NCBI RefSeq assembly: GCF_023284005.1
Contig: NZ_JAKIKS010000047.1
Span: forward strand, 1 to 38,954
Length of the DNA stretch: 38,954 nucleotides
Source: Shewanella surugensis
GTDB taxonomy: Bacteria; Pseudomonadota; Gammaproteobacteria; Enterobacterales; Shewanellaceae
Direction: 5' to 3'
Shown: piece by piece, positions 7,032-16,664 of the stretch
Layout: each line of letters starts with the position of its first letter
Numbering within the stretch: position 1 is the stretch's first letter
Notes under the pieces: model-generated
What the model was told of the DNA's origin: nothing
The model's database searches: none
Seen by the model: the letters and a program-made list of their open reading frames with translations, nothing else
Made by a program: the position numbers and the translations under genes

Positions 7032-7151
7032 ATGGAAAAGCCTTTTAAAGATCCCTTCAATATATTTCACTTTATTGGATTTATTTTAGTGTTGCTGATC
7101 CCAACACTCCCTGCCAGTTTATCTTGGTTAAAAATGAACGGATTCCTATAA
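7032..7151 (+). CDS. 39-residue single-pass membrane protein, unknown function
   Basis: ATG 7032 is preceded by AGAGGATG. The frame encodes MEKPFKDPFNIFHFIGFILV followed by LLIPTLPASLSWLKMNGFL and TAA. One transmembrane segment (about residues 14-31) has short polar ends. I do not recognise the family. The gene has its own FNR-type box just upstream and its own terminator at 7185-7209, so it is likely a genuine oxygen-responsive small gene. Small membrane subunits of respiratory oxidases are one possibility, but there is no direct evidence. Confidence 0.6.
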   Translation: MEKPFKDPFNIFHFIGFILVLLIPTLPASLSWLKMNGFL

Positions 7152-7184
7152 TCTTATTATAGGAATAAGCGTTAAAGGTTAATG

Positions 7185-7209
7185 GCCACTCAATTTGAGT
7201 GGCTTTTTT
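7185..7209 (+). terminator. intrinsic terminator after the small membrane-protein gene
   Basis: GCCACTC (7185-7191) pairs with GAGTGGC (7197-7203) around AATTT, followed by six T. Confidence 0.85.
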
Positions 7210-7303
7210 ATTGTCAGTAACCCATGATTTATAGAATAGTGTTAATATCAGTTTTGTTTATTTTGGGATTGACTCAGGATTGGATTTAGCAATTGGGGGT
7301 AAT

Positions 7304-7678
7304 ATGGGCATCACTCGTGGATTCTTTTTAATTATAGGTTTGTTAAGCTTATTACTTGGGATGATAGGGATTGTTTTACCTTTACTGCCAACGGTTCCTT
7401 TTATTTTATTGTCGGCTTATTGTTTCGCCCGCTCGAGCCAACGCTTACACCAATGGTTGATGACACACCCTTGGTTTTCAGATGCACTGGTTAATTGGCA
7501 AGAAAATAAAGCGATCCGTAAGGGGTTAAAGAAAAAAGCGTATATTGTGAGTCTATTGAGTTTTAGTGTGAGCATTTTCTTAGCGCCTATTTTATGGGTG
7601 AAAATCTTTTTGTTTTTTATTGCTATTTGTTTGTTTTACTATTTAAAAAGTGTGCCAGAAATAGAAGATGAGGCTTGA
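7304..7678 (+). CDS. ybaN: DUF454 inner-membrane protein YbaN
   Basis: The protein is 124 residues from ATG 7304, with GGGGG four bases upstream. A TTG at 7280 is in frame but less likely. It has two N-terminal hydrophobic segments containing the DUF454 signature GMIGIVLPLLPTVPFILLSA, then CFARSSQRLHQWLMTHPWF, a basic stretch AIRKGLKKKAY, and two C-terminal transmembrane helices. Function is unknown for the family. It lies upstream of apt, as in many Gammaproteobacteria. Confidence 0.9.
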   Translation: MGITRGFFLIIGLLSLLLGMIGIVLPLLPTVPFILLSAYCFARSSQRLHQWLMTHPWFSDALVNWQENKAIRKGLKKKAYIVSLLSFSVSIFLAPILWVKIFLFFIAICLFYYLKSVPEIEDEA

Positions 7679-7844
7679 AAAGGAGAGGATTATTAGCATT
7701 TTTTTATGTTGCTTGGTTGCAACGAGCGGCAAAGGAGCTTAAGCTTTCCTCTGATTTTACACTTTAATGACATTTGTGTGAGTGGATTTTGATCTATTTC
7801 ACTTTTTGAATGCGTTAATCTTAGTTAAGAAAAGAAATCGATTC

Positions 7845-8390
7845 ATGAATACTGAAAGTTTAGCGGTTATAAAAAACAGCATTAAAACCATTCCTGATTA
7901 TCCAAAACCCGGCATTTTGTTTAGAGATGTAACTAGCTTATTGGAAGATCCTGTTGCATATCAAGCCACAATGGCTTACTTAGTTGATCTGTATCAAGAT
8001 CAAGGTTTTACTAAAGTCATTGGCACTGAAGCCCGTGGTTTCTTATTTGGAGCGCCGCTTGCGTTAGCCTTAGGCATTGGTTTTGTTCCTGTACGTAAGC
8101 CGGGTAAATTGCCTCGTGAGACTATTTCTGAAAGCTATGAATTAGAATATGGACAAGATGTGCTTGAAATCCATACTGATGCCATTAATGCTGATGATAA
8201 AGTGCTCGTGATCGACGATTTGTTGGCCACTGGTGGAACGATCGAAGCGACCGTTAAACTCATTCGTCGTTTAGGGGGTCAAGTGGCTCATGCTGCTTTT
8301 GTTATTTCTCTTCCTGATCTGGGTGGTGAAAAACGTCTCGAAGCGATGGGATTAGAACTCGTTAAGCTGTGTGAGTTTGAAGGCGAGTAA
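7845..8390 (+). CDS. apt: adenine phosphoribosyltransferase
   Basis: The enzyme converts adenine and PRPP to AMP in purine salvage. The 181-residue frame from ATG 7845 begins [20 protein letters not shown] and has the PRPP-binding loop [45 protein letters not shown] and the flexible loop [14 protein letters not shown] are also present. An in-frame GTG at 7782 would add 21 residues not found in the family. A strong hairpin at 8423-8444 follows, so apt probably ends its own transcript before dnaX. Confidence 0.96.
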   Translation: MNTESLAVIKNSIKTIPDYPKPGILFRDVTSLLEDPVAYQATMAYLVDLYQDQGFTKVIGTEARGFLFGAPLALALGIGFVPVRKPGKLPRETISESYELEYGQDVLEIHTDAINADDKVLVIDDLLATGGTIEATVKLIRRLGGQVAHAAFVISLPDLGGEKRLEAMGLELVKLCEFEGE

Positions 8391-8422
8391 ACACTTTTTA
8401 TTCGTGACTGAGTGATCTTGAT

Positions 8423-8449
8423 GAGTGGTTTTTAAAAACCACTCTTTTT
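8423..8449 (+). terminator. intrinsic terminator after apt
   Basis: GAGTGGTTTTTAAAAACCACTC (8423-8444) is a perfect inverted repeat followed by TTTTT. A second inverted repeat (ATTGGACT 8452-8459 with AGTCCAAT 8476-8483) follows closely in the gap before dnaX. Confidence 0.85.
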
Positions 8450-8594
8450 CATTGGACTTAAGAATACTCAACTTCAGTCCAATTAGGAGTCGTCAAGTGA
8501 TTTGGGTGTAGTAACTCTATGCCTTGCATGCTATTGTCGCATTATGTGAGGAGCCTGCTCCTAAAATCGATGACGTTAGATAGTAGGAAGTTTC

Positions 8595-11399
8595 ATGTCA
8601 TACCAGGTGTTAGCCCGAAAGTGGCGCCCTGCCAAATTTGAGCAAGTCGTTGGTCAGTCTCATGTTTTGCATGCGCTAACGAATGCTTTAACTCAGCAAA
8701 GATTACATCATGCATACCTATTTTCCGGTACTCGGGGAGTCGGTAAAACCAGTTTAGCACGATTATTTGCTAAAGGACTCAATTGTGAACAAGGTGTCAC
8801 TGCTGAACCTTGTGGCGTGTGTGGCAGTTGTGTTGAAATCGCTCAAGGGCGATTTGTTGATTTAATCGAAGTGGATGCCGCATCAAGAACCAAAGTCGAT
8901 GATACCCGTGAATTACTGGATAATGTGCAATACAGGCCGAGTCGTGGCCGCTATAAAGTTTACCTGATCGATGAAGTGCATATGCTCTCTCGGAGTAGTT
9001 TTAATGCATTATTAAAAACGCTGGAAGAGCCCCCTGAACACGTTAAATTTTTATTAGCGACAACCGATCCTCAAAAATTACCCATAACAGTACTGTCCCG
9101 TTGTTTGCAGTTTAATTTAAAAAGCATTGCGCATGCGGACATTGTCACGCAACTGACGCATATTTTAACGGAAGAGTCTTTAGCCTTTGAAGAACAAGCA
9201 TTAACATTAATCGCGAAGTCGGCTAATGGCAGTATGCGTGATGCGCTCAGTTTAACAGATCAAGCGATTGCTTTTGGTGCTGGGCAAGTCATGTTGTCGC
9301 AAGTGCAAACGATGTTAGGCAGTATTGATGAACATCATGTCATCAATTTATTGAGTGCATTGATCAGTGGTGATATCGCTCAAGTGATGCAAGTGACTCA
9401 TGATGTCCTGTCTTTTGGCGCCGATGCCGATGAAGTCCTGAGAGGATTACTTGAATTACTTCATCAGATCACTTTAACGCAATTTGCGCCCGCTGCGGCG
9501 CAGTTATCGTTAAATAGCGATAAAATTCTTACTTTTTCAAATGAACTCAATGCTGAACAGGTTCAGCTTTATTATCAAGTCTTGCTGACGGGTCGTAAAG
9601 ATCTCACTCATGCACCGGATCCTAAGTCAGGTTTAGAGATGGCACTATTACGTGCCGTTACTTTTGTCCCTGATTCGCCCATTACACGTTGGGAAGGGAG
9701 TCAGGATAGTAGCAAAGCGGATAAACCCAGTGTGCTAGAGAGGCGAACCGATCCCAGAGACACGGCGTCAAAAGGCATCGGTTCAAATGGTATCAGTTCG
9801 AAAAATATCAGTCCCAAAGAGGCTTCTTCTCAAGATGTTAATTCAAATGAAGTCAGCTTAAAAGATGTGTCAATATTCCCTCCGGAGGTCATGTCAGTTC
9901 AAGAGCTTGGATCAAATCTAAGGGGACCTCAGCTCAACGGAGATGTGAAAGATCTACTTTCTCTTGAGACTGACTCTTCACTTGAAGATGACACGGCTCA
10001 TACTGAAGATGCTTTAGAAGCTATGCCGGCTGATTTACATGCTGAAATGGCATTAATAGTGAGTCAAGCGCAGAGTCAGGGGGCCGATTTTGATTTGATC
10101 CCTATTGAAGCGATCCAAGAGTCTATTCAAGAGACATCGGCAGAAGATATTCAGGCTTTTTCTGATGTTGACAGCCTTGAGGCTATCAACAGCCCTGAGC
10201 TTATCAATTACCCTGAGCCTATCAAGAGTGCTGATTATATTGAGAGTGAACAAGCTCATTTGCATGCTGAAGTGCGCGAGATTATTCAAGAGCAAGCACA
10301 AGAGGACTCGTTAGTGTCATCGCTTCCTTCATCAGCTATGAAAATGACGGGGGTGGGGTCTCCAGAACGTCATGTAGAACAGCCTGCTTTAAGTGAAACG
10401 CGTCCTATTATTGGTGATGATATTTTAGATGCTGTTCTGGCCGCCAGAGAATCATTATTAGCCTCTTCTGAAAAAGAAAAGGCGGCTAAAGAGACTGGAA
10501 AAAAGCCTAATTTAGCACGAACGATACCTCAGAAAAAGAGTGGCAGAAAAAGAGAACTTGAGGCGAGTGAAGCCTTAACGAAAGCTCAAGATGTAGGGAT
10601 GTCATCATCAAGAGAAGCCTCTATGGCGGGTACTCACCTTGTGACAGCTCCATCTGTAGCAGTCGAAATGGCATCGGTTGACATTCATCATATTGAGTCG
10701 TCTAACGGGCAGGACTTAGGCATGACTACGTGTCTGCAGCGTTCTGATGATAGACCTCCGTGGGAGTCGCCGACAGTTGATGAACTCAAATCACCAGCGC
10801 AGAGCTCACCGATGATTGTGCCAAGTCAGGTGTCAGACGCTTCTGGAAGCAGCGAACCAGTGCCTTCTTCTGTTGTGATTCAAGAGCCGCGTCAAGCGAT
10901 CCCCATTGAAGTGGCCCGTATGGCCACGCCTCTGAGTGGCGATCGCCGAGATTTGTTATGGTATAAATTTATGGCGTTACTGGATGTAGGGGGACGAGTG
11001 AGACAATTAGCCGTTAATTCAGTGTGTCATCAATTTAGCACGCTTATTCATTTACAGTTAAAACCCGATCAGAAGCATTTGTGCGCCGATGTAGCGATTA
11101 CACAACTAGAAGAGGCTATCGCCAAGATTTTAGGTTGCCGTGTGCCGTTATCTGTTGAGATCGGTATTGATCCGACGAGAGAAACGCCGCTTGAAGTACG
11201 CAAGCGTTTTCATCAAGAGTTGCTGAACGATGCCCAACAAGATTTAATTTATGATGAGAATATTCAGTGGTTAATTAATAATATGCAGGCGCAGCTTCAA
11301 CTCGATACGTTGGCTTATTCGCCGCCGTTATTAACCGAAAAAAGCAATAGTATTGAATTATTGACCCTTGAGAATTTTGATAAGTTGTCAGTCGCGTAA
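8595..11399 (+). CDS. dnaX: DNA polymerase III subunits gamma and tau
   Basis: This is the clamp-loader ATPase. It shows the Walker A GTRGVGKT (45-52), zinc-binding Cys64, Cys73, Cys76 and Cys79, Walker B LIDEVH, and sensor/arginine-finger region ATTDPQKLPITVLSRC. Clamp-loader domain III ends near residue 370. The C-terminal ~170 residues (from about MATPLSGDRRDLLWYKFMAL) are the tau-specific part that binds polymerase and helicase. The 934 residues greatly exceed E. coli tau (643). The excess is a disordered acidic/serine-rich linker (about 370-770) with five-residue repeats (392-426) and six-residue repeats (528-551). A slippery heptamer at 10499 could yield gamma by -1 frameshift. AGGAAG lies before the ATG. 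It is followed by ybaB and recR as an operon. Confidence 0.97.
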   Translation: MSYQVLARKWRPAKFEQVVGQSHVLHALTNALTQQRLHHAYLFSGTRGVGKTSLARLFAKGLNCEQGVTAEPCGVCGSCVEIAQGRFVDLIEVDAASRTKVDDTRELLDNVQYRPSRGRYKVYLIDEVHMLSRSSFNALLKTLEEPPEHVKFLLATTDPQKLPITVLSRCLQFNLKSIAHADIVTQLTHILTEESLAFEEQALTLIAKSANGSMRDALSLTDQAIAFGAGQVMLSQVQTMLGSIDEHHVINLLSALISGDIAQVMQVTHDVLSFGADADEVLRGLLELLHQITLTQFAPAAAQLSLNSDKILTFSNELNAEQVQLYYQVLLTGRKDLTHAPDPKSGLEMALLRAVTFVPDSPITRWEGSQDSSKADKPSVLERRTDPRDTASKGIGSNGISSKNISPKEASSQDVNSNEVSLKDVSIFPPEVMSVQELGSNLRGPQLNGDVKDLLSLETDSSLEDDTAHTEDALEAMPADLHAEMALIVSQAQSQGADFDLIPIEAIQESIQETSAEDIQAFSDVDSLEAINSPELINYPEPIKSADYIESEQAHLHAEVREIIQEQAQEDSLVSSLPSSAMKMTGVGSPERHVEQPALSETRPIIGDDILDAVLAARESLLASSEKEKAAKETGKKPNLARTIPQKKSGRKRELEASEALTKAQDVGMSSSREASMAGTHLVTAPSVAVEMASVDIHHIESSNGQDLGMTTCLQRSDDRPPWESPTVDELKSPAQSSPMIVPSQVSDASGSSEPVPSSVVIQEPRQAIPIEVARMATPLSGDRRDLLWYKFMALLDVGGRVRQLAVNSVCHQFSTLIHLQLKPDQKHLCADVAITQLEEAIAKILGCRVPLSVEIGIDPTRETPLEVRKRFHQELLNDAQQDLIYDENIQWLINNMQAQLQLDTLAYSPPLLTEKSNSIELLTLENFDKLSVA
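10499..10510 (+). other. candidate programmed -1 frameshift site in dnaX
   Basis: A-AAA-AAG (10499-10505) lies in the same phase as the E. coli dnaX slippery site (codons GGA AAA AAG). After a -1 slip the next codons are GCC then TAA (10508-10510), giving a 638-residue product. AAAGAG about nine bases upstream could serve as the stimulatory Shine-Dalgarno. No strong downstream hairpin was recognised. Confidence 0.5.
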
Positions 11400-11498
11400 T
11401 GATGATAGTGAATGTGTTATTGCTAATCAGGCTTATTTCAGTAAAATTGATCCACTTTATCCGGTTGTTCGCAACCTTTAATTGAAGAGAAAATACGT

Positions 11499-11828
11499 AT
11501 GTTAGGAAAAGGCGGTATGGGCAACTTGATGAAGCAAGCCCAAATGATGCAAGATAAAATGGCCAAAGTGCAAGAAGAGATTGCACGTATGGAAGTGACG
11601 GGTGAAGCAGGAGCAGGCCTCGTTAAAGTGACCATGACAGGTTCACATAACGTGCGTAAAGTCGATATTGACCCCAGTTTGTTTGAAGATGATAAAGATA
11701 TGCTAGAAGATCTGATTGCCGCGGCTTGTAATGATGCTGTTCGTCGTGTTGATGATAATCAAAAAGAAAAAATGGCTGCCGTTACCGGAGGCATGCAGTT
11801 GCCACCGGGCATGAAAATGCCATTTTAA
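11499..11828 (+). CDS. ybaB: nucleoid-associated protein YbaB/EbfC
   Basis: The 109-residue YbaB/EbfC family protein is a DNA-binding dimer. The N-terminus [19 protein letters not shown] is followed by [40 protein letters not shown] and [13 protein letters not shown]. The C-terminus [13 protein letters not shown] is typical. It sits between dnaX and recR, the conserved arrangement in Gammaproteobacteria, 8 bases before recR. Confidence 0.96.
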   Translation: MLGKGGMGNLMKQAQMMQDKMAKVQEEIARMEVTGEAGAGLVKVTMTGSHNVRKVDIDPSLFEDDKDMLEDLIAAACNDAVRRVDDNQKEKMAAVTGGMQLPPGMKMPF

Positions 11829-11835
11829 TTAGCCG

Positions 11836-12435
11836 ATGAAATTTAGCCCATTGGTTGATGAACTAATCCAATCATTGCGTTGTTTACCTGGCATTGGACC
11901 AAAGTCTGCTCAACGTATGGCTTTCCAGTTATTAGAGCGTGATAGAGTTGCGGGGACAAAGTTAGCCAACACGTTGGCACAAGCCATGCTTGATGTGGGA
12001 CATTGTCAGTCTTGCCGAACTTTTACTGAAGATGCATTATGCCCGATTTGTGTGAGTCATAAACGTGGCCATGCGAATGTGCTTTGTGTGGTGGAAACCC
12101 CTGCAGATGTGCTGGCCATTGAAGCCGGTGGCCATTTTAATGGGCGTTATTTTGTCTTATTAGGCCATTTATCTCCGCTTGATGGTGTTGGACCTGAAGA
12201 GCTAGGTTTGAACTTACTTGAAAAGCAATTAGCGGACGGGGGAATATCAGAGCTTATTTTAGCGACGAATCCCACGGTTGAAGGGGATGCGACTGCACAT
12301 TTTATTGCTGATATTGCGAGACACTATCAGGTTTCAGTGAGTCGTATTGCCCATGGTGTTCCCGTGGGAGGTGAGCTTGAATATGTCGATAGTACTACTT
12401 TAGCGTTGTCTTTTAATGGCCGATTACCGCTGTAG
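11836..12435 (+). CDS. recR: recombination mediator RecR
   Basis: The 199-residue protein works with RecF/RecO to load RecA at gaps. It has an N-terminal helix-hairpin-helix ([20 protein letters not shown]) and a C4 zinc finger ([16 protein letters not shown]). The Toprim domain includes [15 protein letters not shown] and [17 protein letters not shown], and the C-terminal Walker-B-like part ([18 protein letters not shown]) follows. Its length matches E. coli RecR (201). It is the last gene of the dnaX-ybaB-recR operon. Confidence 0.97.
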   Translation: MKFSPLVDELIQSLRCLPGIGPKSAQRMAFQLLERDRVAGTKLANTLAQAMLDVGHCQSCRTFTEDALCPICVSHKRGHANVLCVVETPADVLAIEAGGHFNGRYFVLLGHLSPLDGVGPEELGLNLLEKQLADGGISELILATNPTVEGDATAHFIADIARHYQVSVSRIAHGVPVGGELEYVDSTTLALSFNGRLPL

Positions 12436-12534
12436 TTGAGATTAAGCTTTATTAATCCACCCAACTAGTTTGGTATTGAGATTGCTTTATATTTTGATAT
12501 ATATCGCCTTTGACAGCTAGAACGAGATTAAAAA

Positions 12535-12568
12535 ATCCAGTAATGCACGGCATTACTGGATTTTTTTT
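12535..12568. terminator. bidirectional-type terminator between recR and htpG
   Basis: ATCCAGTAATG (12535-12545) pairs perfectly with CATTACTGGAT (12551-12561) around CACGG. It is flanked by an A-run on the left and a T-run on the right. Confidence 0.9.
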
Positions 12569-12597
12569 GCCAATTAGCCTTGGATTTACTTTTACCC

Positions 12598-12625
12598 CTT
12601 GAAATGCTTTTTTATAACCCCATCT
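12598..12625 (+). promoter_or_regulatory. sigma-32 (RpoH) heat-shock promoter of htpG
   Basis: The -35 CTTGAAA (12598-12604) and -10 CCCCATCT (12618-12625) are separated by 13 bases, essentially the RpoH consensus, and lie 52 bases before the htpG ATG. Confidence 0.88.
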
Positions 12626-12677
12626 TTAATGTCATAACATACTTTATATTCGTTTAGCGATTTAACCGGAGCATTTC

Positions 12678-14600
12678 ATGTCTCAACAAGAAACCCATGG
12701 CTTTCAAACTGAAGTCAAACAATTACTCCATTTGATGATCCATTCTTTATATTCCAATAAAGAAATTTTCTTACGTGAATTGGTCTCTAATGCAGCCGAT
12801 GCTGCAGATAAGTTACGCTATGAAGCGTTGACTCAAGATGATCTTTACGAAGGTGACGGTGAATTGCGTGTGCGTATTAGCACGGATAAAGAAGCGGGTA
12901 CCATGACCATTGAAGATAATGGTATTGGTATGACACGCGATGATGTGATTGAACATTTAGGCACGATTGCTAAATCAGGTACGGCGGATTTTTTCAAAAA
13001 TCTTTCAGGTGATGAGTCGAAAGATACCCAACTTATTGGTCAGTTTGGTGTCGGTTTTTATTCCTCATTTATAGTCGCTGATAAAGTGACCGTTCGCACG
13101 CGCGCAGCGGGTCACAGTGCGAGTGAAGGCGTGTTGTGGGAGTCGGCGGGTGAAGGTGACTTTACTGTTGAGACCATTGAAAAAGCCAGTCGCGGAACCG
13201 TAATTACCTTGCATTTACGTGAAGAAGAAAAAGAGTTCGCCGATGATTATCGTTTGCGCTCTATTATCACTAAGTATTCCGATCATATCTCAGTGCCGGT
13301 AGAAATGTATAAAGAAGGCACGCCTGAGCAAGAAGGTCCTGATGGTCCTGAAGGTGAAAAAATCCCTGCGGTAGAAGGTGCTTGGGAACCGATGAACAAA
13401 GCCACCGCGCTTTGGACTCGTAATAAAAGTGATATTACGGATGAAGAATATCAAGAATTTTATAAGCATATTTCTCATGATTATAGCGATCCATTAAAGT
13501 GGAGTCATAATCGTGTTGAAGGTAAGCAAGAGTACACTAGCTTGCTTTATTTGCCAGCGAAAGCCCCTTTTGACATGTGGAATCGCGATCGTAAACATGG
13601 CTTAAAATTATTTGTACAGCGTGTGTTTGTCATGGACGATGCCGAGCAATTTATGCCGAGCTATTTACGTTTTGTACAAGGTTTGATTGATTCAAATGAT
13701 TTACCGCTTAATGTGTCACGTGAAATTTTACAAGATAATAAAGTGACCACGTCACTGCGCACCGCCGTCACGAAACGTGTATTGGGTATGCTTGAGAAAT
13801 TGGCCAAAAATGATGCTGAAAAATATCAAAGCTTCTGGGGTGAATTTGGCCAAGTGCTAAAAGAAGGCCCAGCGGAAGATTTTGCCAATAAAGAGCGTGT
13901 TGCCGCGTTATTACGTTTTGCATCGACTGAAGGCAAAGGTTCAGCTGAAACGGTTTCACTCACCGATTATGTCAGTCGGATGCAAGAAGGTCAGGACAAG
14001 ATTTATTATATTGTTGCTGATAGCTATGATGCTGCCGCCAATAGCCCTCATTTAGAATTACTGCGTAAAAAAGGCATCGAAGTGTTATTGATGTCAGAGC
14101 GTATTGATGAGTGGTTAGTGAGTCATTTAACTGAGTTTGATGGTAAGAAACTTCACTCTGTGACGCGTGGTGATCTTGAGCTGGGCTCACTTGAAGATGA
14201 AAATGAAAAAGAAGCGCAAGAAAAGCTAGAGACTGAATCTGCACCGTTAATTGAGCGCGTAAAAACGGCATTAGGCGATAAAGTGTCTGGTGTTAAAGTG
14301 ACAACACGCTTGACTGACACACCTGCGTGTGTCGTTGCCGCTGAAGATGATATGTCAACGCAAATGATGAAGATGATGCAAGCTGCTGGACAGGCTGTAC
14401 CTGAGTCTAAGCCAGTATTTGAGCTTAATCCTGAGCATCCATTAGTGGCTCGTCTTAATGAGGAACAGGCTGAAGATGTGTTTGTTCAATGGTCAGAGCT
14501 ATTGTTGCAACAAGCTTTATTATCTGAGAAAGGCAGTCTTGCTGATCCCTCCGCTTTCATCAAATTGATGAATGGAATGTTAATGGCTAACCTGAAATAG
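12678..14600 (+). CDS. htpG: molecular chaperone HtpG (Hsp90)
   Basis: This is a homodimeric ATP-dependent chaperone of the cytosol. The GHKL ATPase domain shows [51 protein letters not shown] and [18 protein letters not shown]. The middle domain contains [19 protein letters not shown] and [13 protein letters not shown]. The C-terminal dimerisation domain ends with [11 protein letters not shown]. At 640 residues it is slightly longer than E. coli HtpG (624), partly from a Gly/Pro/Glu-rich insert after [23 protein letters not shown] lies upstream of the ATG. A textbook sigma-32 promoter and a terminator frame it, so it is a single-gene heat-shock unit. Confidence 0.98.
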   Translation: MSQQETHGFQTEVKQLLHLMIHSLYSNKEIFLRELVSNAADAADKLRYEALTQDDLYEGDGELRVRISTDKEAGTMTIEDNGIGMTRDDVIEHLGTIAKSGTADFFKNLSGDESKDTQLIGQFGVGFYSSFIVADKVTVRTRAAGHSASEGVLWESAGEGDFTVETIEKASRGTVITLHLREEEKEFADDYRLRSIITKYSDHISVPVEMYKEGTPEQEGPDGPEGEKIPAVEGAWEPMNKATALWTRNKSDITDEEYQEFYKHISHDYSDPLKWSHNRVEGKQEYTSLLYLPAKAPFDMWNRDRKHGLKLFVQRVFVMDDAEQFMPSYLRFVQGLIDSNDLPLNVSREILQDNKVTTSLRTAVTKRVLGMLEKLAKNDAEKYQSFWGEFGQVLKEGPAEDFANKERVAALLRFASTEGKGSAETVSLTDYVSRMQEGQDKIYYIVADSYDAAANSPHLELLRKKGIEVLLMSERIDEWLVSHLTEFDGKKLHSVTRGDLELGSLEDENEKEAQEKLETESAPLIERVKTALGDKVSGVKVTTRLTDTPACVVAAEDDMSTQMMKMMQAAGQAVPESKPVFELNPEHPLVARLNEEQAEDVFVQWSELLLQQALLSEKGSLADPSAFIKLMNGMLMANLK

Positions 14601-14610
14601 TCACTGAATT

Positions 14611-14635
14611 GAGGCAGATAATCTGCCTCTTTTTT
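14611..14635 (+). terminator. intrinsic terminator after htpG
   Basis: GAGGCAGA (14611-14618) pairs with TCTGCCTC (14622-14629) around TAA, followed by a T-run. Confidence 0.9.
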
Positions 14636-14767
14636 GTTTATCGATAGCTAAGTAACTTAGTGATAAATTAGGTTTTCTGGGTATAATCGTTAATATGAAA
14701 AATAGTGATGGTATTGTTCTATCGCCTATTTTAACACGAAGAAAAGATGTAAGCGTAAAGGAAGAAT

Positions 14768-15613
14768 ATGGATACTGTTCTGGAATTGACCAAAGAGAAT
14801 ATACAAGAAATTGTTGATGCTTCAATGCAGCAGGTTGTGGTGTTGGGGTTTTGGGCCGAACAGAGTCCTGAAAGTGTCGATTTAGGACAAGTGTTAACGC
14901 ACATTGCGCAGCAACAAGCAGGGCGATTTATTCTTGCAAGGATCAATTGTGAAATTGAAATTGAAATTGCCAATTATTTTCAAGTTCAGAATTTACCTAC
15001 TACGCTCATTTTGCATGAAGGAAAGCCAGTCGATGGTTTTTCGGGAGTCAAAGACACTGCAGAAATTTTACAGTTGTTGGATCAGCATTTACCGCCGCAG
15101 TGGCAATTAGCGTTAAATGAAGCTAAAACCTTATTGGCTGAACAAGATTGGCACAATGCGCTTCCTTTATTAAAACGGGCTTTTGATGAAAACCCGATTG
15201 CAGAAGTGTCATTGGTTTATTGTGATGCACAATTAATGGCTGGGGAGCTTATTGAGGCTGAAAGTTTATTAGATTCTGTAGGGCTTGCTGATCAAGATGG
15301 TTATTATCAAAGTTTGAAAGCCAAGCTAGCACTGGCTTTAGAAGCGGCTGATACGCCAGAAATTCGTCTATTGCAGAGTGCATTCGATAACAATCCCGAT
15401 AATATAGAAGCCATCATTAGCTTAGTCAAAGCCTTGCATCAAGCCAGTCGTAATGAAGAGGCGTTAGCCTTGATTTTTGAGCCGCTTAAAAAAGACGTCA
15501 ATGCTGGAAATGGTGACGTTAAACACGTTTTTCTTGAAATATTAACGGCATTAGGTCAAGGTCATCTTTTAGCGAATCAATATCGACGTAGACTGTATAC
15601 TTTACTTTATTGA
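14768..15613 (+). CDS. cnoX: thioredoxin-like/TPR co-chaperone CnoX (YbbN)
   Basis: The 281-residue protein has an N-terminal thioredoxin fold and C-terminal TPR-like helices. It matches E. coli YbbN along FILARINCEIEIEIANYFQV and VDGFSG. The CXXC position is Ser33-Pro-Glu-Ser36 (FWAEQSPES), so it cannot act as an oxidoreductase. E. coli YbbN has one cysteine in this motif; here there is none. The second YbbN cysteine is kept as Cys61. In E. coli this protein is a redox-regulated holdase that hands clients to DnaK and GroEL, so a place between htpG and adk fits. GGAAG precedes the ATG. It appears to be its own unit. Confidence 0.88.
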   Translation: MDTVLELTKENIQEIVDASMQQVVVLGFWAEQSPESVDLGQVLTHIAQQQAGRFILARINCEIEIEIANYFQVQNLPTTLILHEGKPVDGFSGVKDTAEILQLLDQHLPPQWQLALNEAKTLLAEQDWHNALPLLKRAFDENPIAEVSLVYCDAQLMAGELIEAESLLDSVGLADQDGYYQSLKAKLALALEAADTPEIRLLQSAFDNNPDNIEAIISLVKALHQASRNEEALALIFEPLKKDVNAGNGDVKHVFLEILTALGQGHLLANQYRRRLYTLLY

Positions 15614-15732
15614 TACGCATTTTTATCTGTATCTTGAATGATTGAACCCAATAAAAGCGCTTCATAATTGTCGCCAATTATGCGAAGATCGTGTTCCATA
15701 ATCACAATGTGCAATGCAGAGGAAGAGTTTAA

Positions 15733-16377
<645 letters not shown>

Positions 16378-16417
16378 CCTGTCGGGTTATTGTTTACGCT
16401 AGCTTTCTCAATTTTTG

Positions 16418-16449
16418 ATCAGGCTCACTTTTTGTGAGCCTGATTTTTT
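16418..16449 (+). terminator. intrinsic terminator after adk
   Basis: ATCAGGCTCAC (16418-16428) pairs perfectly with GTGAGCCTGAT (16434-16444) around TTTTT, then a T-run. Confidence 0.92.
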
Positions 16450-16664
16450 ATATCCACATATTTAGTCAGACTATTTTCTTGCTAATATAAGCGATAGTTG
16501 ACCGTGGTAATAAAATGCGTCAATCTCGATATCGATCCCTGTCGTTAGCGAGTGATTTTTTGATAAGTTAAACGGTAAAATACTGATGTGTAAATTTGAG
16601 TATTTGTTTTAAGCAAATTTTTCTAATGACCTTTAGCAAGGAAGCTGAATAAAGAGAGCTCTAT

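Noticed and set aside
7690..8594. 4.5S (SRP) RNA gene near dnaX
   Set aside because: The conserved SRP core (GGTCAGGTCCGGAAGGAAGC) is not found in any gap here.
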